From assembly GCA_026261815.1 (NCBI GenBank), contig JAMPIT010000884.1, positions 11,297,001 to 11,361,000 on the forward strand: a DNA stretch of 64,000 nt, given 5' to 3'. The notes beneath the pieces are model-generated. The model was not told where the DNA came from. It saw only the letters and a list, made by a program, of their open reading frames with translations, and did not search any database. This DNA comes from Monarcha castaneiventris obscurior (lineage: Eukaryota; Chordata; Aves; Passeriformes; Monarchidae). Shown one piece after another: positions 21,404 to 34,137 of this stretch (within the stretch, counting starts at the first letter, position 1; every line of letters starts with the position of its first letter). The translations under genes and the position numbers were made by a program.

Positions 21404-21960
21404 TGTTATAAACACGTTCGCAGTAGTTAAATGTTATATTGTTAATTGGTTATGTTGGGGCTGGATTTTGTGACCAGTTAATTATAAGAGTTAATGTCAA
21501 TTAATGTTGGTGCTGGAAATGTACAGGTGTAACGCTCCCATGTAACCACTAGATGGCAATAGCCTATGAAGTATCTTACATCACCCTAACCTCCTGAGAC
21601 ATGATTGGTGGACTCAAAGAACCGATAGGAAGGAGAATGGGGGAAATGATTGGACAAGAACACTTCCTGAAATGAGCCAATGAGAATACTCTAAAAGGAC
21701 CAATAGGAAAGCGGATTGAAAAACAAACCAATCATGGTGAACCAGAGACTATAAGAAGTCTTGCGAGGTTTCGTGCCACCCCCCCCCCCCCCCCCCCCCC
21801 GTCCTCCTACCATTACCTTAGCATATGGGGAGCTTGAGAGTGCTGATTCTTTCTGCTTTGTTGCTGGGGTCCTGGGCCTATCCTGGGTCCCTGCTTCCAG
21901 TTGTTTGTGTTTTGTTTAATGAATCAGTTAAACCTGTTAAAGTGATGACCGTTCATTTCA
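21404..21960 (+). repeat. 3' LTR of the class I ERV (557 bp)
   Basis: Same ends as the 5' LTR (TGTTATAAAC...TTTCA), followed by ACTC at 21961-21964. It has a long C run at about 21779-21800, where the 5' LTR has only a short one. The ATTAAA signal of the 5' LTR reads GTTAAA here. The pair differ by well over a dozen substitutions and several indels. Confidence 0.93.
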
Positions 21961-21964
21961 ACTC

Positions 21965-22703
21965 TGCATTAAAGTTCTTAGGGCCCATGTACTAAAAACT
22001 AACTGATACTATAAACCTAAGTCATAACTATGCAGTCAACAATGGATATTTCTTTTTAAAGGAAATTCGGAGGCAAAATTTATTTACAGTGTTGTAATCA
22101 CTGATAATCGCCAAATCCAATCAGTTTTCTGGTATTTCTTTAGATCAGTTAAACAAAGGAAAAGAAGTGGCCCTCTGCTCTTCCTGGAGAGAGCCTTAAC
22201 AGAGTATTTTACAGAAAAAAAGTTAATATAGTGACGATAGGAAATCCAGCAGTACTGGCTTTCAGAGGGGCTAGATGAGCACATCCAAGCTTGGTTAACA
22301 CACTTTCTGGAAGATGCTTAACTTCTCTCATCTTTCTGATTTCCTTTGCAACCAAGACAACAACATTTCAGAGTTTCTTTTCTTCTAAATCTTCACTACA
22401 AATGGATGATGCAGGAAGTGACTTAAACCAAGTCACCAGGAGAGGAAATTTTGTGACTCAAATTACACTTAATTAAAAGAAGCACATTCTTAAACCAGTG
22501 TTGTAAATGCTTGTCTATATATTTCTTGCATGCCCTCCAATAAACCATTCATGCTGAAAACAAACTGTCTCCAATTTTTAAAGCAGGCACTATGAATCAG
22601 AATAAATATACTCCTCCATATCTAGCAACAACATACCATCTTGGAGCCCCTATAACTCCCCTTGTTCTGCAGGAAGAGCATGTCTAATTTATATAAACTC
22701 TAG
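21965..22703. other. unique host sequence
   Basis: The pre-insertion sequence continues directly from 7527 into this stretch. I see no gene or repeat in it. Confidence 0.6.
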
Positions 22704-22841
22704 TTTATTGTGGGATACAAGAAATTTAGTGGAGGAAAGATTGCCTGTTACAATATCAAACCACCCAGGAGACATAGGTTATCATACATCGTACTTCTCA
22801 GTGGTCTCATCTGACTTTTCATGAACCAATCCACCTGGTAT
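22704..22841 (-). CDS. candidate last coding exon and short 3' UTR of an unidentified minus-strand gene
   Basis: On the minus strand, a pyrimidine-rich tract ending TTTCGCTCTTCAG meets an open stretch from 22841 down to a TGA at 22782-22784. The 19 codons read IPGGLVHEKSDETTEKYDV. An AATAAA signal lies 73 bases further on (minus strand, + positions 22704-22709). Acceptor, open frame, stop and poly(A) signal in order make a plausible terminal exon. The CpG island with a minus-strand splice donor lies 5 kb upstream in the same orientation. The frame is short, so chance cannot be excluded. Confidence 0.3.
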
Positions 22842-25800
22842 CTGAAGAGCGAAACAGAACAGTATCATTACTATACTACAGTTATGATACTACAGTATCA
22901 TAAAACCCAGAGTTGCACAACCCTCTGAAATGACTCTTCATATTTTTGCAAGAACAGAGTTGTGCATATTACTGGGCTCAGCAAAGGAAGAGGCAACTAC
23001 TGTCCAAGACTATCCATTAGGGTTTTTTGCCAGTAATGGCTGAAATTTAAAACAGGAAAACACCCCAAGCCTGTTGGTTTTCAGTTTTTCTTTAAGAGGA
23101 GAATTCAGCACGGGTCCAAGAACAGAAATTAACAAAGTCAATGCAAACCCAGTAAGATTTCTAGCCCAGCCTGCTGTGCTCACCACTGGAGCGCCTTCCA
23201 TCAACTTGCCTCCTCCCATATTCTCTCACCACATGATCAGAACAGCATTCAAGATGCTTTAGTGTTTGTTTTACAAAATAACAGAAGACATGTCAGCTGC
23301 CAGCAAATGCTCATGTATTTCCTGGATCAGAGGCTAAAGATGGAATGAGACCTATTAATTCATCCATACAAATCCAAGCTACCAGGGAATGACTGCCCTT
23401 CCAGCAGACTACAGAGCAGGGCTTAGCAGCCGACTCCCAGCAAAGGAGTTGACCTGGCAGTCTAAAGAGCTTTGTTTCCAAACTCTCCACCCTAATCCCC
23501 AGACGTGGCTCAGACAGGGAAGATGTGACTCCGAGTCACCAGCCCTGCAGAACATTTTCCCCAGTTCTATGTGAGCATTACATAACACCAAACAACAATG
23601 CTACCACCACTTTTTATGGAAGATTATTTAGCTTCATTGCAAGAAGCTTTTCTTGATGTTCAAGTCACCTTCTCTTTTGCAGCCCATTATGTCTAATCAC
23701 AGCCTCTTGCAAAGGCTAAGAGATTATGTCTCTTGAGTAATCATACCTTAGATCAATGGAGTCTTTGCTTCTAAGATAATCTTTATTAAACATTTTTAAT
23801 CATTCCTCAGAAATCAGTCCCTTTGCTCTCCTAATCAGCTCCTTCTCTTTCCTCAGAAACTTTACAAGGGCAAGTACCTTACATTTATGTCAGGGAGCCA
23901 GATGCATCCACACTGCATGTGTAAAGCCTGTTATTCTTCCATTCATATCTGGGATATCACGGACCACTCTGTCTCCTACTACTGCTGCACTTCAGCAGCC
24001 ACGGCCAAGCACGGGCCCTTGATTTGTTCCTGCCCTGTGACTGCAGGTGCACTTTCACACCCAATACACATATTAACCTATCACTCATTTTCTTCTCCCT
24101 TTCCAACCCTCAGTCTCCTCAGATTGTTCTGCATCGTTGGTCTGTCTGCACAGGGACAGTTTATTGCCAATAACTGCAGGCACACAAGTTTGACACATGA
24201 AAAGGTAAAACCCACCAATCTCTTCCGATGCCTTTCACAGTGCCTTTCATGTTACTTCCCAGTTGCCATCATCCTGGCTTCTACATCACACTACTCCTAA
24301 GCAGAAACATGTTTTACTCTTGTACAGGAAATGCATTACCACATTCCCCAAAAGAGCTACTACTTTGCCTGCTCGAACAAGCAACATAAAGGTACCTCTG
24401 TGGTGACAACCCAGTATCTTTGGGAACACAACTGTGCCCCAAACCACTCATCAGCCTCCCAAGCAGATTGAATTTCAGCCTGAGTGACACAAAGGAGTAT
24501 ATTGTGGCCATCTGATGGGCAGAAAAGGATTTGGGCTTACAGTTTCTTTGAGTTTTCAAGCAATCCTGGGGTAATGTGACAGAAAGTAAACATCTTTCAA
24601 GTGAAAATATCTCAGAATAAAACTGACATCCCATTTGTTTTCAGAACCAGTCTTCGTTTCAGACCCATAATCATTAAAAGAAACAATCTTCAACTCAATT
24701 GTCTGAGCAGAGGAATGCCCAGCACCACTGTGTGGCATTTTCAGTTAGCTGTCAGGTTTCATTTAGCATTCTGCACTAGTCCTACAGGTTGGTTCACCTG
24801 GAAATTTTAAATGCAAATGTATTTCCAGGATGGCATAAGAGAACAATACCAGAATTTTACCTCACATGACAGCTCCTTGCTTGGTTGCATTCAACTCCCT
24901 TTTCCTTATTCCCATATACACAGATTTGCTGCTACTGAAAAAAAAGGCTTAAACAAGAAAATCTTTACCTACTATTTTTTCCTATTGAAAGGCTTTCCCT
25001 CACCCTTGTTTTTAAACAAACCTAAACTACAGCTTAAATAATGCTTTAAAATTGCCTACAGCTCCAACTTGAGACACAGAGAAAGCAAGAAATTTCATTA
25101 ATAGCAAGGAATAACAGCACTTAATTCAAATCAACCCCATACATTACTTTCCGTTTTCCAAGGGCTAAATACGCACTAGCTAATTGATCTCTTTTAGCCA
25201 CACCTTAGACTCACTGGTCTTACCCTAAGAAACCAGGGGAAAGCAAACACGTCCAAGAAGATGTGCTACCGGACAAGCATTTGTCATTTTTTTCTCTTCT
25301 TTGTGCTCAGTGTCAATGAGTCCCGTGCCACAGATGTAGGCAGATAATCACCAGCTCTCATCATAATCACCAGCTCCTTCAGAGGCTGTGACAGGGCTAT
25401 TGGAGAGGCAAATTTTTCACTGACCTTTTTATGAAGGCATTTATTGAGCAGTGACATTGAACCACTTCAAACAGTGTTAAATGATCAGAACCAGACCTAA
25501 TAGTTCTCCCTGGTGCAAGGATGTTGTTGCCCACATGTGAGACCAGCCACTCGTGTAAACGGAGGCACAACCTCAACACAGCTCAGCACTTTGTGATAAG
25601 CTACAAGGGATCAGAACACATTCTAGAAATTACAGTGCCTTTATGGTGCAGCAAAACAAGCTCCAATTTTCACTTTAAAGAACAGCTTTGCAATTTGCAT
25701 TTAGGATTTATTATCAAACACACACAAAAGTGATACTTTAAAGGAAAACAAAGAAGTAGGACAGGTCAGCAAGCATGAATGATCTGAGTTTCCAGCTCTG

Positions 25801-27549
25801 AACCAATCTACCCTGCTGCACTTAATATCCATATTTAACTCTAGCGTTGAAAGAGGAAATACTGTTTTTAGCTGTTACCTGTTACTTGTATTCACAGATT
25901 AAGTGCCACATACAGTTCTATTACTGTATTAACAGAGCTTTTCATCAACCCCGAAGGCTTCAAAAAAACCAAAGTGTTTAACTGGCGTGCCTTATTGTGG
26001 CTAGATTTTACAACTGTATCTGTTGTAAAAATTAAATGGAAGTGCTTTCAGAATGGAAGTAGTAGGAGTTATGACTGCAGTCCAAGCATCAGACTTTTTA
26101 AGTAGTCAGGGTGTGATTTTCTTACACATTGAAGATTGAGAATTTGACTTACACAAACACATCTCCCTCACTGTCCCCCAAAGCACTCTAGATATAAAAG
26201 TTTGAATACTGAAAAGAAAGACCTGAACATCTAGCAATTAACTCTGGAGCCTAAAAAATACAAGCTAGGAGTGTTCAAAATCTGGCTCTGTCTTGGGTGA
26301 TGAGTAAGTACTTCTGGAAATTCCTCTTACTCTGTCTGTTCTGCAATGTCTTTTTTACTGAGTTCCACTGGGACTGTGTCTTAATTCCTTATTCCTTCTA
26401 GAGTCTTCCCCTAATTAGATTATTAATAAGAAACATAGAGATGAAGCATGAAGCCACTCAATCAACAATGTATATTATAGATATGAAATCCCTGTCAATA
26501 CATGTTTCATAGCAAGCCACTTATCACTAGTCTACTACAGAAGAACTAGATTTACACACTGTATTCACCTGACTCCCAGAATGCAGTTTTAGCTCTGCTT
26601 TGGCTACAGGAGAAGTTACAGACAAAGAACAGTTTTGCCAGGTAGTACCACAGCTCTACATTAAACTATGTACTAGATGACAAGTAAGTCTATTATTCTA
26701 TAGCTGGCCTTTAAATAAACTATTCCTTTAAATACAGTTGTAAGAAAGTTGCCTAATCATCAACCTAATAGTTGATGTAAACACAACCTAATAGTTGTGT
26801 TTTCTTAAAAGCTAACAGGTGCAGGAGACAGAAGAAATTACAAGAATTTATTTTAAATGAAGCATCGAAATTCAGCTTTAGACCTATCTTTTCATTATTC
26901 ATCAGCATGCTAGTAAACACAAAACCTGATTGTTTCCTGTAATCTACCGTGACTTGCTTAGAAATATGCTAGCTGGAAATGATGAGCATTACAAAAGATA
27001 AACAATTTCCTTTAACCTTTTTTTGAGGCTGCTCTCTCTTGTTGCTTCTGCAGTATCAAAACACAGGCACACATCTAGCCTAATGCATTCCTGAAGAACA
27101 TGAAGACACCCGACCTTTACCAATGATCACTTACGAGCTGCCGAAACTAACAGCGACCGCGCACACACACACATATACTGAAAGGGACAAGCTCATCTCC
27201 TGCAGGAGCCATCGGAGACTGTGCACTTGAGAGTGGAAACATGCAAAATCATTCTGCAAAAAATATTTTATTCATGCATGGAGGTCTTACTTGCGTGAAT
27301 AAAGCTTACAACAGTCAGCTCGCAGGAATCACATTTACAGCCAACTCCAGTTACCTGAGATCGCTATTCCAGACTGGAAGAGAAGGAGAGCAGTGTCTGC
27401 CCAAACATTGAATATTCACGCAGGGAGTAAAACCTGCAAGCCCGAGCTCCAACAGTCCCAGGGACCATCCGAACGACTACCAGGGATGTGTCTCACCGCA
27501 GCTCACAGCCATAAACAAAGGCAGGAGCCTCCCGAGCCTACTGCTCTCT
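22842..27549. other. unique host sequence, possibly an intron
   Basis: I found no convincing coding block in this stretch. A short CA repeat is near 27162-27172. If the minus-strand donor at 27759 and the candidate last exon at 22841 belong together, this would be intronic. Confidence 0.45.
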
Positions 27550-28110
27550 GCAAGAGCCCCCGACCTTCCTCCGCCACCCGGCGCGGGGGGTGCTCGGAGC
27601 CGCTCCCCGAGCCGCCGGCACCGCATCCCACGTCCGCCGCAGTAGGGGCCGGGAACAGACCTGCTCTCCCTTCGCCCAGCTCTCCGGGGAGAGCCCCGAG
27701 TTGACATACTCGGCGGCGGCATCACGCGGTTACCCCGGACCGCACGACCCCCACTCACCGTCAGCCCCGGACGGCGCCTCCGAGAGAAGAGCCGGAGACG
27801 AGGCCCAGGCTGAGAGGGTCGGGGCCGCTGAGCGGCTGCAGCCACTCCCCGAGCTCCGCCCGGGGCAGCGGCTGGCGGGGCGGGGACCGGCGGACTGGGG
27901 GACGGCCCCGCGCCGCCGGGAGGGGCGGCAGGGAGGAACCCGGCTATAAACCAGGACCTCAGAACCGCCAGACCCACCCAACCTCAGCCCGGCAGGGCCG
28001 TCTGAGGCACCACCCACCACTCCGGAGTGGGTCACAGCGGGTACTGTGCCACGGTCGGCCAGGCACCGGTGGGCTTGTCGTGCAGTCCCCGAGTTGTCCT
28101 GCGGAACAAG
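27550..28110. promoter_or_regulatory. CpG island, probable promoter of a host gene
   Basis: This is the only strongly CpG-rich stretch outside mobile elements, with many CG dinucleotides and GGGCGG-type Sp1 sites (about 27876-27930). On the minus strand a splice donor GGTGAGT is present (+ positions 27753-27759), suggesting a first exon reading leftward. On the plus strand a TATA box, CTATAAA, lies at 27944-27950, so rightward or two-way transcription is also possible. A GC-rich minus-strand frame covers 27477-27977, but low complexity keeps me from calling it coding. Confidence 0.7.
27759..27940 (-). other. candidate first exon (minus strand) in the CpG island
   Basis: Its 3' end is set by the consensus donor GGTGAGT. 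Its 5' end is a guess, since no start site is visible. It may be entirely untranslated. The open minus-strand frame through it is rich in Pro, Ala, Gly and Arg, as any open frame in GC-rich DNA would be. No gene identity can be given. Confidence 0.35.
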
Positions 28111-31100
28111 CCCTGCCAATGGGCCCCTTCCCTGCTCCAGCCACTGAGAAACAAGGGATTAGCGGGCCAGGCAGAGACACAGACACTTCGTGCCTAAGAG
28201 AAAGGTGCAGGTGGAGGCAGCAGCACATTCACGCGTGTCAAGGAGAAATTATGTTGCTCCAGGTGCTCCACTGCTGGAGGAGCTGGAAGGCCACTGGAAA
28301 GCATCACACCTTTTTCCATTGGCACACAGACCGGGGTGTGCAGCAGTCCCTGCGGAGGTTTTGCTGGAGCATGTGGTGCAGCGTGGGACTGGCCGCAGAG
28401 TGCTTCATGGCCCCTGTATCAGCCAAAACTGGTGGTTTCGCCAGGGCTGGAAGGGGTAGTTTTGATCTGAGTTACGAGATTTTAGGTACACCTTGCAGGG
28501 GTTTGAATAAAAGGAGGTTTTATAAAATCAATTCCACCTTGACTTTCACCCACATCAAATCATAGCTTGGTTGGGGTATCTGGCAGGCACTCATACCTGC
28601 TTCCACTGTCCTGCTTGAGGGAATGACAGTGCCAAGAAGCAAGTTCAAATGACAGCTGTGTTTGCTTATTAATGCATGTCACAGTACCATAGATTTCAAC
28701 CTACGTGGTCTTAGGGACTGCTCATGCTTCACAGTTTTCCACTTCCAGTGGAAGCTGGACATCACCACTTACTGTAACAATTTGATCCAGTTTGCATTCG
28801 AACTAGAACAACTTTAAATGGTGACAGTATATGAAGGAATCTAATAGAGGAGAAGTAAGGATCATACAAAGAAGTCCACCTTAGCAATGTTCAGGGCAAA
28901 TTATTACACTTTAAAAGCAATTTTTGTCTATTTCTTGACTGCAAAGAAAACACCAGCAGTGTATGAGTTGTTATTGGGCCACTGTCATACAGACCAGCCA
29001 AATTCATTATGTCTTTCATGATTAAATCATGAAACTAACAAGTTCCTGTCTAAGTAGTCCAAGAGTCATATCAGCCATAAAGCTACAATCCAGCATAAAA
29101 GTAAGCCATGATTTTTCATCACCTTAAGTGACCCAGAAATCTGAGAAAGACAACTTTGCCCTTCTAAATCTTCAGTGGAGGAATGAGAGGAATTGCCCCA
29201 GTTGCCCTTGTCCCTGAATAGAAGGAAGAGTGAACCTTAGAACTGGGGAGCAGTTTCTTCTCCAGATCTCGCATTTTTTCAAACAGTAGGTCCCTAGGAC
29301 AAACTGAAGCCCATGGAAGACACATTTTCATCATTGTCTGTTTCCTTTTAAGTTATCTCTGTTTAATAAAATCTAAACCAAATTATTAACACACAATTAT
29401 GTATCATGCAAAGGAACCTGAGTTGGGTCTTTCATCCAAGTGTTACAGAATCACTATTGGTTCAACCTTTTTTGTTAGGAAAGGGTGTCTGAATTTGTAT
29501 CAGAAGCCCCAAATACATTCATTTGTTTATTCAACAAAGCAAAAAGCCACAGGTTACATTCTTTCTGGAAGCATTACAAAAGCTTTGCTTTAAAAACTAT
29601 GTGTAAACAAAAACAAATTGGTACTTACAATGAACTTTAGTGATGACTACTGGATCATAGCTAGAGCTGAATGAGCTCTGTACTGCTCCACAGCTCAGCT
29701 AGCTTCCACCAAAACTAGCATGGGCACTAAACTTCTTATGGGATCAGAGCCTCACTTTGCTGGATTAATTTGTGATTATGCTAGGTAGGTGAAATACCAC
29801 CCCAGTATGGTATCTTGGTATGAGAAATATTTCATTTTTACAGCAGGAAAAAACACTAAAGAATTCAAATAAGTCTTGGTGCCAGATCAGTCACAGTACT
29901 TTGCTAACAGTCAAATGAATCCAGCTGCATTAGAAAAAACACATCACTAGCAACATCTTCCTACTTGGGTCTAGTCTGCATATTTACACTTCTTGGTGAT
30001 GTAAGTGCAGGAGATGATGGGCAGAGTTTATTACAGCAGAGCTACACCAGAAATAGTTCTAACATGGAGAAAATGGTTCAGAGAAAGCATCAACTGATTT
30101 TGTTGCTCCCTGTCAGTTCTACACAGATATAAATGCATCAGGAAGCAGACTAGGAGTGCTATAACTCCAGTCAGCCCCAGTTCCCAGGACAACAAAACTA
30201 CCTGGTTGAGAGTTATCTGTACATAGGAACCAAACATTAATTCTTCCCCTGCCAACCATGTTAATCATCAGGGCAGCCTGAGTGGTAGCAGTAAAGTCAA
30301 AGGGGAGCAGTGAGAACATGTGTAGAAGTCATGCTGGGTTGGGCTGCCAAGCTCAAGGCAGCTCTTCAAGAAACATGGTCATCCATGCGTTGTTAGAGAC
30401 CTTGGTGCTCATATTCTCAGGCTGCCAAAGAGACAGGTGATTGGCAAAGTTAATTTTAAGCAAATGTTTTCTGATGCCTAGTATGCTGAGGTGCACATTT
30501 TTCTGATGTCCCAGCTATGGCAGCTGAAAGAGTTTGTAGGGCTTTGGGAAATGAAAGGTCATAGCTGGCAGCACATTTTTGTGTCCTCAGCAGTTCCCAG
30601 TTATCAAAACAAAGGCAAACGTCTTGCGTCCTGAATTAAAAGCTGCCTAAAAAAGTTGTAGATGGAAGGAAATTCACACCAGAACAAACACAGGAAACCA
30701 GAGCTGCAGAAAGGACGAGTTAATGGAAAAAGGTTGATGTCCTGATACTGGGTAAAGGCTGTGGAAAAGTGCCATCTCACACTGTGGAAAAATATGACTG
30801 CCACAGTGGCCTCAGCTAAGCCGTAGCATGCCCACTCCAAGCAACTTCATTCCACAGGTATCACTGGAGACAGGTATTTCCCTCCATCTGCAAGAACAAT
30901 AACTCACAACCAGTCATTTTTTTAAACTCTGGAAGTAAGAGCAGAGACAGCTCAGTTTTCATCAGCTGGTTAAAATTAATATGAGGCCGATTTATTTTAT
31001 TGGACACAGTTACAGTGTTGATGTGCACACTTGTTCTACATGTCCCTACTGTTTCATCTCCTCAAATGACACAAGGGATGCTCAAGGGATGTTACAACAA

Positions 31101-33684
31101 ACTATAATCACAACATTTTAAATAGGGCTTGTAGTACAAAGGTAGTGACGATGAGTGGAAAAGGGAACCCACCGAGGCAACCAAAGCCAAAATAAGTGAC
31201 TAAATAACTTCCTCAGCTGTAGGACAACGGAGATAAAAACCTCTAACTTCTAGTTCTTAATGGAGCTGTAGGCCTTTGGTTTCCTCCATAGCCTGAATAT
31301 CTTAGAAGCCGGAGCTTGTCTCAGGCTTCTACCATTCTCTCACCACAAAGTAATTACTACCTTAGCATGGAAGCCTCTCTATTGTTTCTTGGCTAGTGAA
31401 ACTGTTCACTACGGAAGTCTGATTTTTTCATCTGAAAAGGAAAAATCTCTGGTTAAAGATGCCTTCATGCAACTCTGTCTTAATTTTTTCTTTATGAGCT
31501 TGTTGGTTTTTGCTATCAGCCAAAGATAATAGAAGTATTTAAGAATGGAGTGGGATTTTGATTTGCAAAGGGATCATAATTTGTTTTTCTGTAGTATCTT
31601 TTATCTAAGAATACCAAATGCTTCACTAATGTTAATTATTTGGCTCTGTCATAGCATCTAGCTGAGATGCTGATAACTATTTTGCAAAATTGCTGCAATA
31701 GCTAAAACACCAAAATGCATGTAAGGTTACTTACAACAAAAGAGATGGTATGAGTTGCTGAATTGTATGTAACAAATCAGTGATGTACCACTGATGTGTC
31801 TGAGACATCCTACATCACATCTCATATTGCTTCTCAGAGGTCCAAGAACTTTCCAGCGTCAAAGTATCTCCAGGTGTCCTGGCAAGTTAAGCATAAGTAC
31901 AGCAGTAGATAGCTGCCACTAAGGGCTCAGCACAAACATGTCTGACCATTAGAAACACTTCTTATTTTGGAGTTGTTTTGGCCAACATTAGAGGCTATAT
32001 GAAATAAGCCAGAAGTTTCAACTTAAGAGTCAGCAGAAAAGGAAAAGAAACTGCAGTTCAGCTAACATTTCAAAACCCAGCATCATAGATGATGCAATTC
32101 AGTGCAGTGTCAGCCTGAGCAAAACTCCTTGTAACAGCAATGTAGTGCTCTGCAGAGATGCTGGCTGGGTTCTCTGCTCTTTTTGCACTTAGTGTTGCTT
32201 AAACATCCCCTTGGTGAAGTCTGGCAGGAGCCCACAGCCACAAGGCGACCAACCCAGACAGGAGTTGACTATGAACCACAGTGGTGAGAGAGATCCTCCT
32301 GTGTTCAATCTTGTCTTGTCAGGATTGGGTAATTTTTGAGTGAAGCATTCATTAGGAAAATCTGAAATCTTTGATCCTAGTCAGTGAGGCTACCTTGAGA
32401 ATATACAGTACACCTGAGGGCTGAAAATGCTTGTCCAGAATGCCAGGGACCCAAAGTCCTGCTTTGATTTAACTGCTGAGTTTGCAGCTAGGTCTCACAC
32501 AGTGTGTGTAGGAACAAAACTACAACTGTGACTGGCTGCTAGAGGGAGGATCCATCTCTGTCTTTTCTTTGCAACTATTAATTTTAGTGTGAATTGTTCA
32601 CTATGAACTGGGCACTAAGAAACAGGCTTTTGCCCCATGATCTTCCTGTTGGACATGAGAAAACTGCACAGTGACAACATAAATCCTGAGAGAATCCATA
32701 GCACAAGATCCACCAGCAAAAAGAATGTACCAAAGAAGTTATTGTTGCCCTCTCACCCCATTCCCACCCATAGTGGCAGGGCCTGCAGAGAAAGAGTCAC
32801 TCTCCCTCGCCCTGCAATAGGGCTGCACACAACGCTGTCCCCTTGTCCTTTCATTTCCCAAACCTCCCTTATGTTCCACATAGGTCTACACTGTCCTGCC
32901 TCTCCCTGGTCAGCAGGTATTGGATCTCTGCTAGCCAAAGCACTGTCTCACGACCTCCTCAAAAGCAGAGCAGCTCTAACAAAAACAAACAAAAAAACCC
33001 AACAAAAAACCTCATTCAAAACTAACAAAAGATATTAATTTGAATCTTGAAGTGTTGCAGGAAGTAAGAGCTGTTTCTGCAGTGCTCTGCTGCGCGTACT
33101 GATGCAGGTAGTTTCTTGCTGTCATCCTTTTACCCTTCCGAAGCACTTTCTCTGGCCCAGGGAATTGGTTATAGGATTTGTCTGGGCATTTGTCTAAAAT
33201 TTTAGGTGATTAATAAATAGGGACTGCTGTTTGCCTTGCTACTAAGGGGCTGCCACATTCCATGCCAATGTTGGCTGCATTTCCCTTATTACAAAAAGGG
33301 ATTCTCACATCTCATATCATTAAAAGTTTAAGTGGTAGTGGTCTCTTCAGCTAAAGAGCCCACATGTATCATTTGCAGGGATTTCAAGTTTCTACAAAAA
33401 TACTTTCATTTTAATGTTTTTCATTTTATATTTTCTGATTTGTTTTTTGAACAATTTGTTTACTGCTGTTGAGGTTCTTCCTGTTCTGTTTTCTTTTTTA
33501 AGTATTGTATCTAATATCCTGAAGAAAAAACTCACAGTAGCCCTATATAATTGATTTTAAATATTAATAGCAGCATGCTAGTAATGGTGTAGGGAATAAT
33601 AATATCTTCTTTAAAATCCATTCACCAAAATGACCTTAATAAATAGTATTATGACTAGACTAAAAAGAATGAAATCATAAATCC
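28111..33684. other. unique host sequence
   Basis: AT-rich, with no coding block I can support. An AATAAA followed by an A/T-rich stretch occurs near 28506, downstream of the CpG island, but nothing ties it to a transcript. Confidence 0.5.
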
Positions 33685-34137
33685 TTACATATTTGCTGTT
33701 CGTTGAAACAATTCTTTCAAAAAATTACCATAAAAGATCTGAAATTTTTGTAGGACTTCAATAGCATATCCTGTTTGTCTTTGAATATCCATTCTCAATG
33801 TATCCAGATATATTGCTCCCATAATTACTGACTTCCCAGGACTGTTCAGATCTGTTCCATCTCATTTATCCTCTGGCTAACACTTGTTTGCAGCAGCACC
33901 TGTAGCTGAACTTTCTCCAACAGCAAATGCAAATCTTACATATTTGTAGGTTAGAAGTTTTTCGAGTTTAAGCTTCTGGCCACTACTGGCTCCATAAAGC
34001 AGTGAGGCATCAACACAGACACCTTTGAACAACTCACTGTGAGGAAGAGGAGCAATAATGGAAGATGGAGAAAATTCTAGCTGTTCATGAGCATTTCTTC
34101 CTTCAGGAAACAGCTGAATACTTTGGAAGTTGTACAA
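33685..34137 (-). pseudogene. decayed coding segment of an unidentified protein
   Basis: On the minus strand one reading frame is protein-like for about 150 codons. It is broken only by TAG at 33877-33879 and TGA at 33862-33864, and ends at TAA 33685-33687. Before the breaks it reads like a folded protein (SELFKGVCVDASLLYGAS, LEKLLTYKYVRFAFAVGES). After them it continues in the same frame (SVIMGAIYLDTLRMDIQRQ, GYAIEVLQKFQIFYG). The even amino acid mix differs from the random frames around it. It could be a relic exon pair or a pseudogene. I cannot name the parent gene, and no poly(A) tail marks it as a retrocopy. Confidence 0.45.

Larger units (their letters stand above)
7528..21960 (+). mobile_element. 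class I (gammaretrovirus-like) ERV, full length but defective, with nested insertions
   Basis: Both LTRs are present and the element is flanked by a perfect 4-bp target duplication, ACTC (7524-7527 and 21961-21964), as gammaretrovirus-like elements make. Order: LTR, primer site, long leader, gag, in-frame UAG, protease, reverse transcriptase, RNase H, integrase, env, purine tract, LTR. Every gene carries stops, shifts or key-residue changes, so no gene product can be made intact. Two younger LTR elements interrupt pol, at 12485-16087 and 17286-17656; without them the provirus would be about 10.4 kb. The LTRs differ by many substitutions and several indels, so the insertion is not recent. Confidence 0.93.

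Noticed and set aside
27477..27977. 166-codon minus-strand frame in the CpG island
   Set aside because: Low-complexity Pro/Ala/Gly/Arg sequence expected of any GC-rich DNA, and it runs past a strong splice donor.
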